A DNA stretch of 64,000 nt, taken from positions 208,597-272,596 of the forward strand of contig LUCM01006299.1 in the NCBI GenBank assembly GCA_008360955.1, given 5' to 3'. Positions within the stretch are counted from its first letter, which is position 1; each line of letters opens with the position of its first letter. The translations under genes were made by a program, and so were the position numbers. The notes beneath the pieces are model-generated. The model ran no database searches. It was not told the DNA's origin and saw only the letters and a list, made by a program, of their open reading frames with translations. The stretch comes from Fasciolopsis buskii. Lineage: Eukaryota; Platyhelminthes; Trematoda; Plagiorchiida; Fasciolidae. Of the stretch, positions 1 through 14,000 are shown piece after piece.

Positions 1-904
1 ATACACCCTTCGAATGCGCCGAACATCTTAGGTGCCGAGTGAACCCCCCACCACCACAGATACCGACGAACACAAAACCGTCGGGTATTAGTCCTCGCAA
101 TACAGTGTGAACGGCACCGCCCTGAAAAGGCAATACGTAGGACGTCTTCCGTAGAGGCTAAGAGAGACGCACAACAATTTGGGAGGATTTCAGCAGGTGG
201 TCAAGTTGAGCAGCCCACTTGGAACTTGAGACATCTAACCCGACCACGCCGAGACGCATGTATACGCATGCAAAGGAGTATATCTTTTATCGGTTGATCT
301 CTACACCAAACACATTTATCCGTATACCAACATAAGTCTGCACACACGTGGCACTGATCGGAGTTTAATGAACTATGGGTCCTAGCTATCAATACCCTAT
401 GATGACAGTGCTACTACACCCGGTTAGTTGCTCTGTCCAAAGCTTTCCGAACACTCGAATTACTCAAATCCAATACAACTATATCTTGTAAGACAGAGTT
501 AAAACGTTGCCCCTCAAAGTAAAATGAGTGTAACGCAGATGAAACTATGCTATAACCGAAAGTTGCAAAGCAGATATTCCCGTCTTTTAAGACCTACGGC
601 AAAGGGAAATCAAAAGAAAATTTTCATCATCAACTTAAAGTTTATATAGTACCATCAATCATTCGGATAAGATTGATTAATTTCAGATATCATGTTCCCC
701 GTGACCTGCTTTGATGTTTGACTTTGATTTTATAATATTTACTTGATTGGGTTTTTTCAACGGATACGATAACCTTAAGCGTTCGGTCGATTGGGTAAAT
801 GCGACAGAATTCAAATCCTCATTTCACTTGACATTCGGCACGTTCTATCGTGGTTCACTCTTTCTCAAACTATCATTTCACTGTACGTATACAGTATATA
901 CATA
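1..904. other. No feature recognised
   Basis: Only short open frames occur on either strand, none with a recognisable motif or convincing splice sites. If the coiled-coil gene continues, its next exon would be expected here or beyond the window edge. Confidence 0.5.
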
Positions 905-1236
905 TAGATTGCAGGTGATATCTAGATGAGTGAACACAATTTCCCCAGAAGCACACGACCGGTTCTACGGTTGTTGATGCTCGTCGGGTACGCATACTTC
1001 CTCATACTTCCTTATACTTTCGCACTCCGAATTAGTGTTTCACCATAAAGTAATTTTTGGCTTCAGCAGTGTGCATAGAATCGCTTCGTTGAAGAGTTCA
1101 CAGAAGAACTACAACTGTGATTCGTTGATAATTCCTTATCAGTGTGGGTTAACCAACCTTAGTAACGAGAAAAGAATACAACCAGAATAGTTATAAATTG
1201 TAAGCTGTATCTGGACGAGCGAACAAAATCATGCAA

Positions 1237-1240
<4 letters not shown>
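905..1240 (+). repeat. Dispersed TA-associated repeat, copy 1
   Basis: A block at 925-1045 (gatgagtgaaca...agcacacgaccg) matches the reverse complement of 52600-52735. A second block at 1083-1165 matches, in reverse complement, 52788-52870 and 53140-53218 (core atcacagttgt). The blocks recur in mixed relative orientation and always next to (TA)n tracts. No coding potential is visible. It may be a non-autonomous element or a satellite-like dispersed repeat. Confidence 0.55.

Positions 1241-1290
<50 letters not shown>
1237..1290. repeat. (AT)n(AG)n microsatellite
   Basis: About 12 AT units are followed directly by 15 AG units. It lies at the edge of the dispersed repeat and 77 bases before the tRNA-Val. 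Confidence 0.97.
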
Positions 1291-1292
<2 letters not shown>

Positions 1293-1367
1293 GTTAGATG
1301 GCCTACACTGAGTTATAACGTTTATTGTGACCTTTCGACCCAAACCATACAGGCACGCCACCGCGTC

Positions 1368-1440
1368 GGTCCAGTGGTGTAGTGGTTATCACGTCCGCCT
1401 CACACGCGGAAGGTCCCCGGTTCGATCCCGGGCTGAACCA
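1368..1440 (+). tRNA. tRNA-Val(CAC), 73 nt, possibly the head of a SINE
   Basis: A full cloverleaf can be drawn. The acceptor GGTCCAG pairs with CTGAACC with one C-A mismatch and discriminator A. The D arm carries AGTGGTTATCAC. The anticodon stem CCGC/GCGG encloses loop CTCACAC, anticodon CAC (Val). The variable loop is AGGTC, and the T arm CCCGG/CCGGG encloses loop TTCGATC. The A and B boxes are near consensus. A mismatch in the acceptor and the adjoining tRNA-like segment raise the possibility that this is a SINE-associated copy rather than a working gene. Confidence 0.82.
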
Positions 1441-1630
1441 GTACTTTTGCCTGACGGTGGCCAAACGGATAAGGTCGTGGCGTTCGGACGTAAAGGTCGC
1501 GGGTCCAAATCCTCCCACCCCGATCAACTTCCCCATTTGGCAGCCCTCTGTTGGCCGCGGCCCTCTTCCTGAATATTGATGTACATTGTTGTTTCATTAA
1601 TAAAAAGGAAGTGAAAGATAGAAAATAGTT
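1441..1630 (+). repeat. tRNA-like degenerate segment with A-rich tail, probable SINE body
   Basis: Directly after the tRNA-Val lies a second tRNA-like stretch at about 1447-1520. Its A-box-like part contains TGGCCAAACGGATAAGG and its B-box-like part GGTCCAAATCC. Its acceptor stem does not pair well. A unique body follows, ending near AATAAAAAGGAAG. On the minus strand the frame contains PGIEPGTFRV, a signature often seen when tRNA-derived SINEs are wrongly translated. I read it as a tRNA-derived SINE; copies elsewhere in the genome would decide. Confidence 0.5.
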
Positions 1631-1907
1631 TATCACATCTGTCCGCCGACTTTGGTCTCACAATCGGACAGTATACTCGTCGGGGAATTGCAATCGGCAC
1701 ATCTGTCGAATGTTTGTTACTTTATTCGGCTTAGCGTGAAGCCACTGACCACAACCCTTCCACTGAACGTCATTGCTGGAATATGATATTGACGCTGACA
1801 TTGATAGAAATGGTAGAATTGCAATGAACATAGATCATGTTCCGCATCGAATCAACAAAAAGACAGCTGTAAATAGCATCGTTAGCTTATAACAACGATC
1901 GACTCAC

Positions 1908-2019
1908 GTGAAAAAGTTGTTCTGTTAGAGCTTCTATTTGACGTTTCTGTTCCTCTTTCATCTGGGTCACTTCTTCCAGCTGAGCTTGGCAATTACGGTA
2001 CTTTTTCTCCGCTTCAATT
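1908..2019 (-). CDS. Coiled-coil exon
   Basis: The acceptor is GTGCAACAG/AATTGA and the donor TTTCAC/GTGAGT, a near-consensus site. The 112 bases give one carried base plus 37 codons, IEAEKKYRNCQAQLEEV onward, ending ALTEQLFH. It is Glu/Gln/Lys-rich with heptad spacing. It continues the coiled coil of the exon at 6883-7031 in phase. Exit phase is 0; no further exon was recognised in the remaining 1.9 kb. Confidence 0.74.
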
Positions 2020-5000
2020 CTGTTGCACATCCAACACAAAAAAAAACAACTATTTAATGCCCGAGGATGTATATCTCATTACCATTAGAAACGTACATAA
2101 TTTTATAACAAGCAATTTGAATTAATTTCAGTCATATTTCATAAATAAGTCCCGATTGTGTCGGCTGTTGCAATCCTTGTGATTCCGAAGGTCTCAAAAT
2201 GACCAGCAAAGTTTCCGAAATTCCCATGTCGAATCCCGTCAACAACATCTGCGATTGACACATTTGTGCTTATTTGAGATGCGCAGACAAAATTCTATCT
2301 GACATCACCCATCCCTTAGAATTCGGTCTGTCTTTGTAAATCCCACTCTCCCACTTATTCCATATCCTGATTTGTCACACGTTGCAGATCCCCATAGAGG
2401 GATTTGTGGATATGCTACTACATCCTAATTCTGGTGAACAAAATTAAACCTGTGCATATGTGGAACGCGCACCCTTTGATTGGATGTGCTACATTTCCAT
2501 TCCGGCTGCTATCATCTCATCAGTTTAAGGGGTCTGTTTTCCTTTATGAGCATTGTTTTCCGCTATTCTTGATCGAATTTACTCCTGCTCAAACATTCCC
2601 GAAGTTTCTCCTCGCTTGGACTTAATTACGCATGTACATCACGGATCTTACACAACCGAAAAGAGCCATTCGTGCCGGTTGGCAGGCTGCTCTTAAATGC
2701 ACCCAGTCAGCCAAAATGCTTGTTTCAGCTCTACTGAATACCAGCATACGTCCTCTTTTCACAAAACTACCGAAGCTATCTCTTAATCATCGCTCTCGGA
2801 TACACGTTCGTATGTGTGTGATTTGCATTCAGCAGTCATTGTTGAACTCACATGTTGCGGAGGCCCTATTATACATCCAAAGCTTTGATATATACCGAAT
2901 GGACAGACAATACAGTGCCAAGAAAACAGGAGGTGATGTGGGCACATACATCAAATTCCTCCTGGTCAAGCAAGTCCGAACCAATTTATTCATATTCGTC
3001 TTCTGATATTGACTGCCTAGATATTCAGTGTCATCCTAAGTATTCTCGGCATAGCAGCACAATTGTAACGAATCTGTAAGTAACCCCTTTTTGAACACAA
3101 ACTGACAAATCGCTTTTTTTAATTCTCTTCTTTCCTGGTGCCGGTTTTGGATGATAACCTAAACATCATCGCAGGTGATTTTAATCAAGCCTTGACAGCT
3201 CTCATTGGATTCGAGTGATCTATCCATCTTCTCAACCAAAGGTAACTCCACCCTAGATAGAATTGTTACCAAACAACCCGAGTTATTCCGTCTTAAACCA
3301 TGTGCTCCAATTTCAACCAATGATCGTTGTTCATTCTCGAACAGCTTTCCAATCTCTTAATGAGTCTAACCAAATCGAAATACAACTAGACGTTTTTTCT
3401 CGGGAAAACATTCTTCTTCAAAAATCTCTTTCATGCAATTTCGTGATTTTCTTTTGAATCTCTAAATAGCAGTGCCAACCGTTTTGTGGATACGCTCAAT
3501 CTAGCTTTTGATGTTTTTTGTCCTCAAGAGCCTCTTTTTCTCGGTACTGGTCGTATTGTTTTATCCACGCCGAAGGCCTCAAGGAGCTGGAATGATCACT
3601 TCTATAAATTACGGGATTTCTAGAAGGTCAGATTCCTCTCGTCCCTAATAAAAAAGGAAGTAAAACGAATTAACTCGTCGTGTGTAAGTCAACCAAGGAC
3701 CAGCTGCAACAGCAAACGCTTCTGTGAAGGAATTTGGCTTTTGTGTGGAAGGAAAATGAAAACAATAAACCGTTCTGCAGATGCAGAAATTATCATATGA
3801 GCTTATATTTATCCACGTAATGACTCCGCAGTTTAAGGGTTCTCGGATGGATCCTTTTCTACGGAAGAAGTGTTCAAACTCCTTCGCCTTGATCAAAATA
3901 ATAACAGATATGAGTCCTAATTGTATGTTTTCACTTCTCTTAAAGTAAAGCGCAGTTTCATTCATTGATACATTTACTTCCCTTCCTACTACCTTCTTAT
4001 TCGAACATTCCATTCCTGTTTGTTGGACACCTGTCACCATTGTGCCCATCCCCAGATCTAGTAATTCCAATATTCCAGCCAAATGTTTTCGTCCCTTCAA
4101 TCTTACATCACACGGTCTAAAGCTAACAGAAAGCGCCCATCTGAGTCGTCTAACTTCGGCTGGTGTGCCCGATGACCCCCTTCGGTTTGCCTACATATTA
4201 AACAGGCCCAATTTGGATGTTGTGGCTTCTTTGGTCCATAACATCACCAAATCCTTGGATGCTTCCGCCAAATCTGTCCGATGTGCTTTCTTAGATTTGT
4301 CCTCCGCATTTAACTCTGTTCCACGGTCTTTACTTCTTTGCAAACTTGAACAGTTCGGTTTTCTCAAGAGCCTCTTTGCATGGCTATCAAACTACACCAA
4401 CAGAACTCAGTGCACAAGACTGAAAAAAAAAACAGATCTACCCCGTTGATAAGTAGTTCAGGAGTCTTTTAAAAAAGAAGCTGTCCTTTCTTATTTGTTT
4501 TGGACATACATCAGCGAACAATATGCTAGTTTCCTGGTCAATTATTCAAACATGCTGATGACATTGCTTTCTGTTGGTCTGTATCAGAAACCGATGATTT
4601 CCTGAACTTTTCCATTCAACTTGCCTATCATTCATAATTTTTCTCTTCGCTCTGGTTTAAGTCTTGGTTTATCAAAATGTGCCGAAAGTTTGTTTACTTC
4701 CTCTCAGTCTGCTCATCCGGCTGATCCTTCATTCATTAAGAATGAACCACTCACTAGGGTAGATTCCGTCAAGTACTTAGGAATTACTATCGATAAAAAC
4801 TTAAGATGGTCCTCTCACATTCCCAATTGTGTAAAAGTTCTTAGAACACTACTATTTTGTACGCAAAGACTGTGGCATTTTCAAGTTAAGCAAAACACAA
4901 TCTTCCTATTTGTTTACCAGTGTTTCTCCCAGTCTTCTCGGTTGTTCCCCTGTCACTTTTGCCAGTTAACTGAAGAAAGATTTCAGAACCCTCAGTCGTG

Positions 5001-8000
5001 GTTTGTCAATTATTAGTGGTGTGTCTTACATACAACTGAAGGAACTCTGCACCAAACTGCGTGCAATACGTCTATCTGTGTGTGAAAAATGTGCACACAA
5101 AATTCTTTCGGATCCGTCCCATCCCTTACACGATGACTTTCCTAAATGCTGTTCTCATACCGGGGCACGTACTACCTTCCACTTCATAGCCTATCGTACA
5201 AATATCTATAGGAATTCAACTGTTCCCTACCTAGCCCGAATTCTCACCAATCGAGAACAGATCATGACTGATTTTCGACAGAACTTCTGATGAACTTCAA
5301 AAGTTTGTCATTTTCTACGTTTTTCCAACCCTGTATTCTGTTGAGGTGGCGAACGCATCCATTTTTGACGGGACTGCGGATACCTATATACGCAGAAATC
5401 CAGCACAATAAAATACAATACAATACAACATTTGAACGGATTTGGTACTAAATAAATATCCACGTATGTATGTAGGGCCAGTTCTTTTTAACTTTCGGTT
5501 TGTTTTTTTGACACTGTTGCAACGATAGTGTTTTTGTTTGTTTTTTAATTCATCTGAAAGCTTGCATACAACTTGCTAAAACACCAACGTAAATTTGGAA
5601 AAAATCATTGTAATTCGCTAATCAGATGCCTGTGAAAAATGTGAGTTGTAAAAAAGAAAGAATCTAACGACTTGCGAATGTTTTTCATTCATTGTGTTTT
5701 GGGCTTTGCACACAAATATCCATGTGTCAGCACGGAATGTAATGTGGATCCATCTAGCGACAGGTTGACTCACATTGTCATCATTCAGTAAACTGTGACT
5801 GACATGTACTGGTAGTGTTTTCAATTGCAATGTTCGTATCCTAACGAGTACTGACAGAAAGCAATGAAGAATCCAGTTGCTTGAGTGGTTTAATCGGCCG
5901 CTAACTGTCGAAGGTCGCAAGGTTGTTTGTACAGATACCTTTATCATAAAAAGCCAAATCACTGAAGAATACCAGTAAAAGAGTATCGTTTTTCTGTACG
6001 TAGATGAGCGCAAATCTCACAAACAGATTTCAAACACAGTTATGCTACTGACGGTGGGAACAGATATAATCTGCTATTCTTAACCATTGCACGGACCACT
6101 CGTATCCCTATTTATGCCAGGCCAAGTTTAGCAGTTTCAATATCTCGTGATATCATGGAGATATCAGCTTTCTTGCCCGTTTTGCAAATATGAGCCTAAC
6201 ATTGTTGTTCGCTGGCTTCATTGATCACCTTCAACTAACGTCTATTCAGAAGGAAAAAGAAAAACGAACATATCGTTTTGTGCCATATCTATTGCCCAAG
6301 TTGGAGAGTTACAAATATAGGGGACGAGTTTGGTACTAGAACACAAAAGTTAGACAAAATCTTTCCTAAGAGGCTTTTTCCAAGCGGTTCACATTTTGCT
6401 TCCAAGCTTTTGAAACATTCGTTAAATGCGATGAAAATCCTGATGAATTTTTAAAATTATCACACGTCCTGGCCACAACCACCTAACCGTCACAAAATAC
6501 AACTTTTCGTTAAGAAATCTCACTTGCTGCCAAAGAACGGTGACGGCAGAAAAACTTTCTGTCGATTATCAACAGGAGTCTATAATGCTCATCAAGTTTC
6601 GCGGCTATATTACTTCTTTTAGGGTTCCATAAAATCCTGAGCTGAAGCTAATAGACATTTACGTGTCGGATATCATCGTACCGGCACGTAAGATTAGTTA
6701 GCTCACAATTAATATTGTGGGTGACACAAAACAAGCCGGTTTTGTTTAGTCTATCCAGGCGCTAAAAGACTGACCAAAACGGATCGGATCTATAGTCATC
6801 AAGACAGTTGGCAAATCCTAGTGCGCCGTCACATTTAGTGTCCACACAAATCCAAAGAATCGTGAAGAAATGAAATCATTACCGAGCTAATTGAGCTTCC
6901 CACAGAAGACATTGTCGGGCTTTGCTTTCCTTGTTTAGCTGAATCACTTTAAAACGATAATTTTCCAACTCTCTTCGCTGATCGGTCATCTGCCGACGAT
7001 ACAGTTCCAATTCAAGTTCACCTTGAGAAAGCTGATTGGAAGAGGATGATAGAAACGAAAGCATGTACTTGAAGAAACAAAAAACATAAAACCAGTGAAA
7101 TAAAATCTTCCATGAATTCGTCGTATTTCTCAAAACAAATTAAATGTTTGTTTTGTACATCCCATCGGGTGGATGATATCTAGAGACGCATGCATAACCA
7201 AACAATAATTGTTACATACTTCTAAAAACGTGCATACATGTATGTGAGATTAAATTATTGAATAACAGTGTGAAGGAAACCAGCGGTAGTTACTCGACAT
7301 CTTGGTGACCGCGTGTAATTCTCTTCAAGATTGGCTTGCACGTGCACACGCTGTATTATTGAATGATAAGCTTTAACAAACAACATTTCAAATGAAGCGC
7401 GGATTTTTCCACGCATCCCAAGCCCAACTAGGTTTGCAAACACTTGCAGGGTATTTGGATTGCAAAAAAAGAACCGAAAGGCCGGACGCAATCGGCAATT
7501 CGGATTACCAATTTTGATTCGCAGATAAAGTGCCGAATGTACAAGATTAAACATTATCGACAGACATTAGTACGTGCATGGACGACTGTATGTGCTGTGA
7601 TTGGGTAAGGATAAAACACGAGTGTTAGGTTTACAATTCTACTAGCAACTGCTTCACAGACATGTCCCTACACAAGCAAAACTATCACCGTGGGGTATTA
7701 CCCTTGCTTCCGAGGTTAAATTCTAGACACAAAGAATCATTTCGTGGCTGTCTCCCACTGACGCCACTATAGGTTATTTTTCACTACGGTTTCATCTTTA
7801 TCATTGATATTTTAAAAAATCACTGTGTGTCGAGAAAGAGTTAGGCCACGGAAAATGTTAATCGTCGAACGGAGAAACGATCGAATGTGGCAGAATTCGA
7901 ATTTGAGACATTCATATCCATGCACCTTCGCTTGGTCAAAGCCGGCCCTACTTGTATGGTACAAACGAGAGGTTAAATGACAGCAGACAAAAATTAACGA

Positions 8001-11000
8001 AAACATTGGAAACATTCAATCCTCAACGCAAGAAACAACATCCATTCTGAGGTTAGCTAAATGCGGTCGATTTCAGAAACAATAAAAAACGTGTAAAACA
8101 AACTTACGGAGACAGATACGTTATTATAGTGTATGGGAAAGTTCCTGAAATTTTAATAACTTAACTTCACTTTCCTACTTTTCGAATTTGATTTTCAAAG
8201 TAGTGATATATATATATATATATACGTCATATAATAATATTTATGTCGAATAAGTAAGTGGAAACTCTATTTTATCTGTTAGACTGTGTATATTGATGCC
8301 AACCTGGAATAATATACTACGAGTTGTTATCTGCTGTGGTACCCCGTAATTTTGCAAGGATTAAAGAAAAAATAATTTCAGTCCTATAATGAGATTTAAG
8401 ATGATACCTGTTACTCGTTCAAACAAACATGGTAGACTTTATCTTGATGGGGTATTTTGTTTCTAGCAGAAGGATCAATATCCAATTATTGTCTAACAAC
8501 AATTTTCATCGAATATTTACCCAATTTTTATCACTTCAGCATTGATTAGACTTTATCTTGATCATAGCCCAGCTAACCGTGACCTAATAACTGTTGACTT
8601 GAATATTCACGTGCATAGAGGATGGCATGAATCTGATTAATTTGCTCATCCACGTACACGCCGATACCGGTGGTAACAGGATTCCGTTGTACATGTTAGA
8701 TAAATTCACAAACCACTGTTTTTAGAAGCGGATTTGACTCACTTTTATCTGCTTGATGAACTGAAAATTAAATAATGAGAATTCATTGCATTTATATTTT
8801 TGGCCTTATGCGAAACAGGGTACGTCATATTGATCGTCTTGCCATAAGTCATTCGAAAGCCACCGCATTTTGTAACGCGCAATCTGTAACTTTGAAGACA
8901 CAAGTTACAACCTTAACGCACTCACTATATTCGTAAGTTGAAAGTAACATGCCGTTGAAAAAAATTCGTAAAGTTGTAAATGGGACCAGAAATGTTGCAT
9001 GTTTTGCAAGGCTACACTTTCTGGTTTCCGGTCCCATATTTTACGGAATTATCCACCCGGCATTGGGAGCATAATAAATGGCTTAACTCAGATGACGCGT
9101 TGAAACAAGTACATGACACAACAATGGTCATCAAGTGTTAATTCGTAGCACGTCTTTTGTTGGCACAAAGCAAGCCGTTATCTTGCAATCGGTTTTGTAA
9201 TTCGTTGGCAGGATACGTTTTGAGCTGATTATATATATATATATATATTTATATAGGTGCGAGAGACGCGGACGCTGATGGCCAAATAAATTGTGCGTAA
9301 AAGTGTTCCGCCCAACGTACAATACGTCGCTGCCGATTGTAGATAGGCGAGGCGTCAGATTCACAGATCGTTTCACTTAAACCCAATGTTTCCTCACCGG
9401 TAGTTCAGATGGGGTGAAACAGCTTTTGAGGACTTCCCATGACTGCAGCATGTTGCATGTCCAACAAAGACAAAAAGACATTTTTTTGTATGTGCGAAAA
9501 CGAAGGGTTCGCTGTATGTCAGCCTAGCTCTGGATCGGTGCTTAAAGTTGAGTTGTGTATGGATGTCAGTGCATTTCTACCAAATTCAGACATCAATAAG
9601 CACTGCCCAGCAGTGGACATTGGCTGAGATGTAGTAAAGTGCATTCCATAAATAAGTCATACAATCCGGCTAGCTTGTGTTCTTTCTAAGGTTATCTCAG
9701 GAAAATAATGTCTCAAAAACTACGTGTCTTTGAGTAAGAGAAAAAGGCACAGTAAGCATGTCTACTCCTGGACGGCTATTCAAATGCAATTAGTTGAGAG
9801 CAATTCATTCATTCATAGAAATAACTGACACATTAAATTTGGGATTCAATATCCCCGTCAAAGAAGAATTTGCAACGCGTGAACTACGGCACGTAGAACT
9901 CTAATTTATTTTCCTGATATTAACATCTAAACATACCCCAAACACTTTCTCACAAGAAACGAAGTCCGTTGATCCTTCCTGTGAGAAGTGACACGGTGAC
10001 GAATTACTGAAGTGGTAAATTCTAACCAGGATTATTTTGGCAAATTTGAAGAAATCAAAGAGTCATGCGAAACGCACTAATATGAACATTCATCCAGTAA
10101 AACCACGTTGCTAGAAAACTCGATAATTAGACTGTGGCATAAATATACATGTGCGGGCATGCACATACATACATATGAAAACCTGCATTCAAATCTGGTG
10201 CAATCTAAAATAAGTTAAAAGAGTAACACACCGCCTGCTGTCTGCTTAACCTATGATACGTTTTTGAAAGTGAAACAACCCAGCTGCTGAAATGGGGATC
10301 AACCTTGGGGATCCTATTCCAAGCCTTTGACCAAAGGCTCAAACGAACCAGATAGCAGGACCAGTAATTTACTGGCCACGTTGTATACCCTCCCGAGGAA
10401 TCTGGACATCACGAGTATGTAAATGCAGAGGCAATTATTGAGAAAAGATCCTAACTATGAACGAAACGTCGATTATTTGCAGACTTTTGTAAGAATACCA
10501 TAATTATCAATCACCTTTGAACACCAGAATGAGCACCACTGACCGCTACCTTATTGAACATGTTACAAGCAGTAATGGAAAGGAAGAATATGCAAACTGA
10601 ACCGAGAGTGGTTCTACATAGGTGGAAAAAGAAGCCTTGTAGTAATCAACATACAGAACGCAGTCTAAATGTACAAACGGACATTTTTCAATCATTTCAA
10701 CCCTACTAAAGGTTGCAACACAATCCCCAATGTTCCCGGTTCACTGCCACATTCTTCTGTGACTCTAATCAAATGGCTGGTGAATTACTCCGAACCAACA
10801 ACGGAGACGCGTGGAATCTAATTTGCTTAAGTTCTCTATACATTTCCTTATTACACGCTGCTACATCATCTCCTGATCTCTACTACGACTTTTCCGTTCA
10901 GTAAAAAGAGCACGATGTGGTAGACCAGTGTTCACCACACGCAACACGTGCCCCAACCAACGAAGTCCACTAAGCTTCATAACCTGTGATAGGATCTTCT

Positions 11001-14000
11001 GCGAACCGCCACCCAGTGCTCGATTTCTAACCTCCACATTGCTTACTCGGTCAATTCATCCAATCCCAGGAATACGATATAGACATGGATGATCAAAAAT
11101 CTCCAAACGACGAACATCTTCATCGAACAAGTTTCACGTATCGCAAACTCTCAACGAAACTGAGCAAACTGCTGCAAAGTACACGCCACCTTCATAATTC
11201 AGCGAAGATTACGTCGGCGCCATAAATGCCTTAGCCGAGCTTACGATAACTGAGCCTTACATATATACGTCCCCTCTTATACGGTGATACCATTTTAGTC
11301 AAGCAGCTGGCAAGGTAAGTAAAATGGATCAAAATGGATTGTTCTTCTCCATCGAGCTGCCTACTCGGAACTACTGTCATCGAGTCTTGTAACAGCACTT
11401 TACACACTGAAGGTGGAAAGCGAAAGGCAAATAAAGTCACAATTTTTGCCATTATGTATAGTGCGCTCTAGGAATGCCCAATATAGTTAGTCAAGCACAC
11501 AAGGTCATCTATGCAGTCGAGGTCACATAGATTTTCTCCATTTGTCAATATGACGAGGATCTCACGAAGCACCCCCTACTAATTGGCCAATGACGAATGC
11601 AAACGAGAACGGAGTGTTGTGAAACGAAAGACATATGGTATCTGCTCTAGCTTTGACTTATCAGCTGGCGATCTTTTCTATCTCTTGTTACGCTAGTTTT
11701 AGAAAGAACAGACAAATTAAGCAGACATTAAATGTTCGTTTGTAAAACCGAGACAAACACCTTATATTAGTTTGTTGTGGTCGTCACTCATCGATCGATT
11801 AGTGCGCTGGCTAAGTCAGCCTATAGATGTTAATTGACATTTTTGTCTTTTTTCAGTCGATTCGTCGACAAACCAACGCCCGATACCATCACATGAAGAA
11901 TGGGAATCTTGTTAAACACCGCGTACAACAAAACTGAACGCACTGCAGCACACTACACACGACCTTTCAACCTCATCGAAATGTCAGGCCGACGCCACAA
12001 GTGCGTCAGTCCAGCGTAAGCTGCCTGAGCTTTGGATATACGTATACTTACCTCCACTCCCGAGCTACCATCGTCGAACACGCAGCTACCAAGGTAGGTG
12101 AAACGGTCCACCACTGTTATTTCCTCTCCATCCAGTATCAAGTTCGGCGCTGCTGTCGTCCAGTCCTGTAACAGCAATTTGCACTTTGAAGATGCAAAGC
12201 ACATGCCAAACCGAGCAACCGATCTCGACAGTCTATCTAGTGCGTATTGTGCATGGTACGCAGACTTGAACAGGCGCACGACGTCGTCTGCGTAATCTAG
12301 CTTTCCTCCACTTCCCAGTTTGACTCCTACATCCCGGAGACCTCCTAAAGCATCTTCCATCACCTCGTCCATGACGAAGTTGAACAAAAATGGAAAGATG
12401 GGACACCCTTGTCGAACGCCACTAGTTGTTTCGAATGAACTTGACAGTTCACCGTATACCCTAACGCGACCATAGATATGCGAGTACAATGCTCGCAACA
12501 GGTTCACAAACTTAGTTGGCATACCCTTCCGGTGGAGGGCACTGAGCAGTGCTGGTCGAGGAAGACTACGATCGTAGTGCGCCGGTGCGTGTGGCGCGTT
12601 TCGAGTATCTGTCAAAGAGTGAATATCTGGTCGATGCAACCTTGACCTGGCCGAAATCCGGCCTGTTGTTCGCGGATATTACTCCCGCGAATCGGTGTCA
12701 AACGGCTGAGCATTATCAAAGCTAACACCTTAGTAACTATCGGAATTAAACTAATCCCACGATGATTGCTGCAGTCACTCCGTGTACCCTTCTTGAAGAT
12801 GGGTATAATCAGTGACTCACCCCACGATAGCGGGATACGCTCCTCGTTCCAAATATCACGAAGCAAGGATGTAAGTGATTTCATCAGCAATTCTCCACCC
12901 AATATGAAAAGAACTGGGGGAAGTTCGTCGGGACCGGCAGCTTTTCCCCTATTCAGAAGCCGGTTATTCGACTCCACTTCCACTTCCGTTGAGGGGTCAA
13001 GTGACACCTCCCAAGGATTCACAGCTCCAGACGTTGGACTAGATACAATAGCGTATGGTCAGCTAAACTGATCCTTGAAATGCTCTGCCCAACGGTCCAG
13101 TCTTTTCGGTCTACCATGAATGAGCTCTGTAGTCCTATCGTACACGAATTCACTAACCGAAGTTCGCCACCCACCGCTGTCGCGTATAAGCTTAAACAAT
13201 TTTCGGCTGCTATCTAAAGCGGACGCCACTTCCATCTCTTCAGCTACCTTAACCCACCAGGTCTCGCGGTTATTCTGAAGGTTTATGGTCAACTGACGCT
13301 GTAACTGCCGACGCATCTTATTCATTTCCTTGCAGTTAGGCAGCTGGCGTTTTCGCTCCATTAGACTTAACGACGCCTGCGAGATCCAGTGTTTTTGATG
13401 AACGCTAGATCTAGGATCGCAGGCAAGATTTGCTTTCAAATGCATAGCCTGCTTAATTTGATCCCATTGGTCGTCTACATTGCTGATCGTCGAAGTTCTT
13501 AGTCCCTCGGATATTTTCTGTTCGTAGCTATTGCGAACAGCCGAATCAGACAAACGTTCGACAACCAATCGGGTTTGTGGCCTGCGTCGGTGGCCATTCA
13601 GCTGCAGCGAAAATCGCATTAAAACTAACGCATGGTCCGATTCGACGTACGTGGTCCAGTACAATCAACAGTTCGCTGCAGAACCGCGCCAACGGTAGCT
13701 AACTGCAATATGGTCAATCTGACTCAAAGTACCTGTTGAGCTAGAGCGCCATGTCGCAGTGCGACGCGAACTGTGTCGGAAATTCGTACTAGATAGGAAT
13801 AAATGATTATCTGCACAGAATTGGGGAAGTCTTTCCCTGTTCTCCGTTCACTGAGCAGGCAAGGCGAAGCGCCCACCTAAACAGGACTCCGATGGACCAA
13901 GTTTTCCAACCTGTGCATTAAAGTCACCTACTACCACTACAATGTCAGAGCATTTGCTCTTCCGATCAAGGGTGACGAAGTTATCGTAAAACTCGTCTTT

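Noticed and set aside
1303..1636. Overlapping ORFs on both strands around the tRNA
   Set aside because: They read through the tRNA-Val and SINE-like segment; PGIEPGT-type peptides are a known artefact of such repeats.
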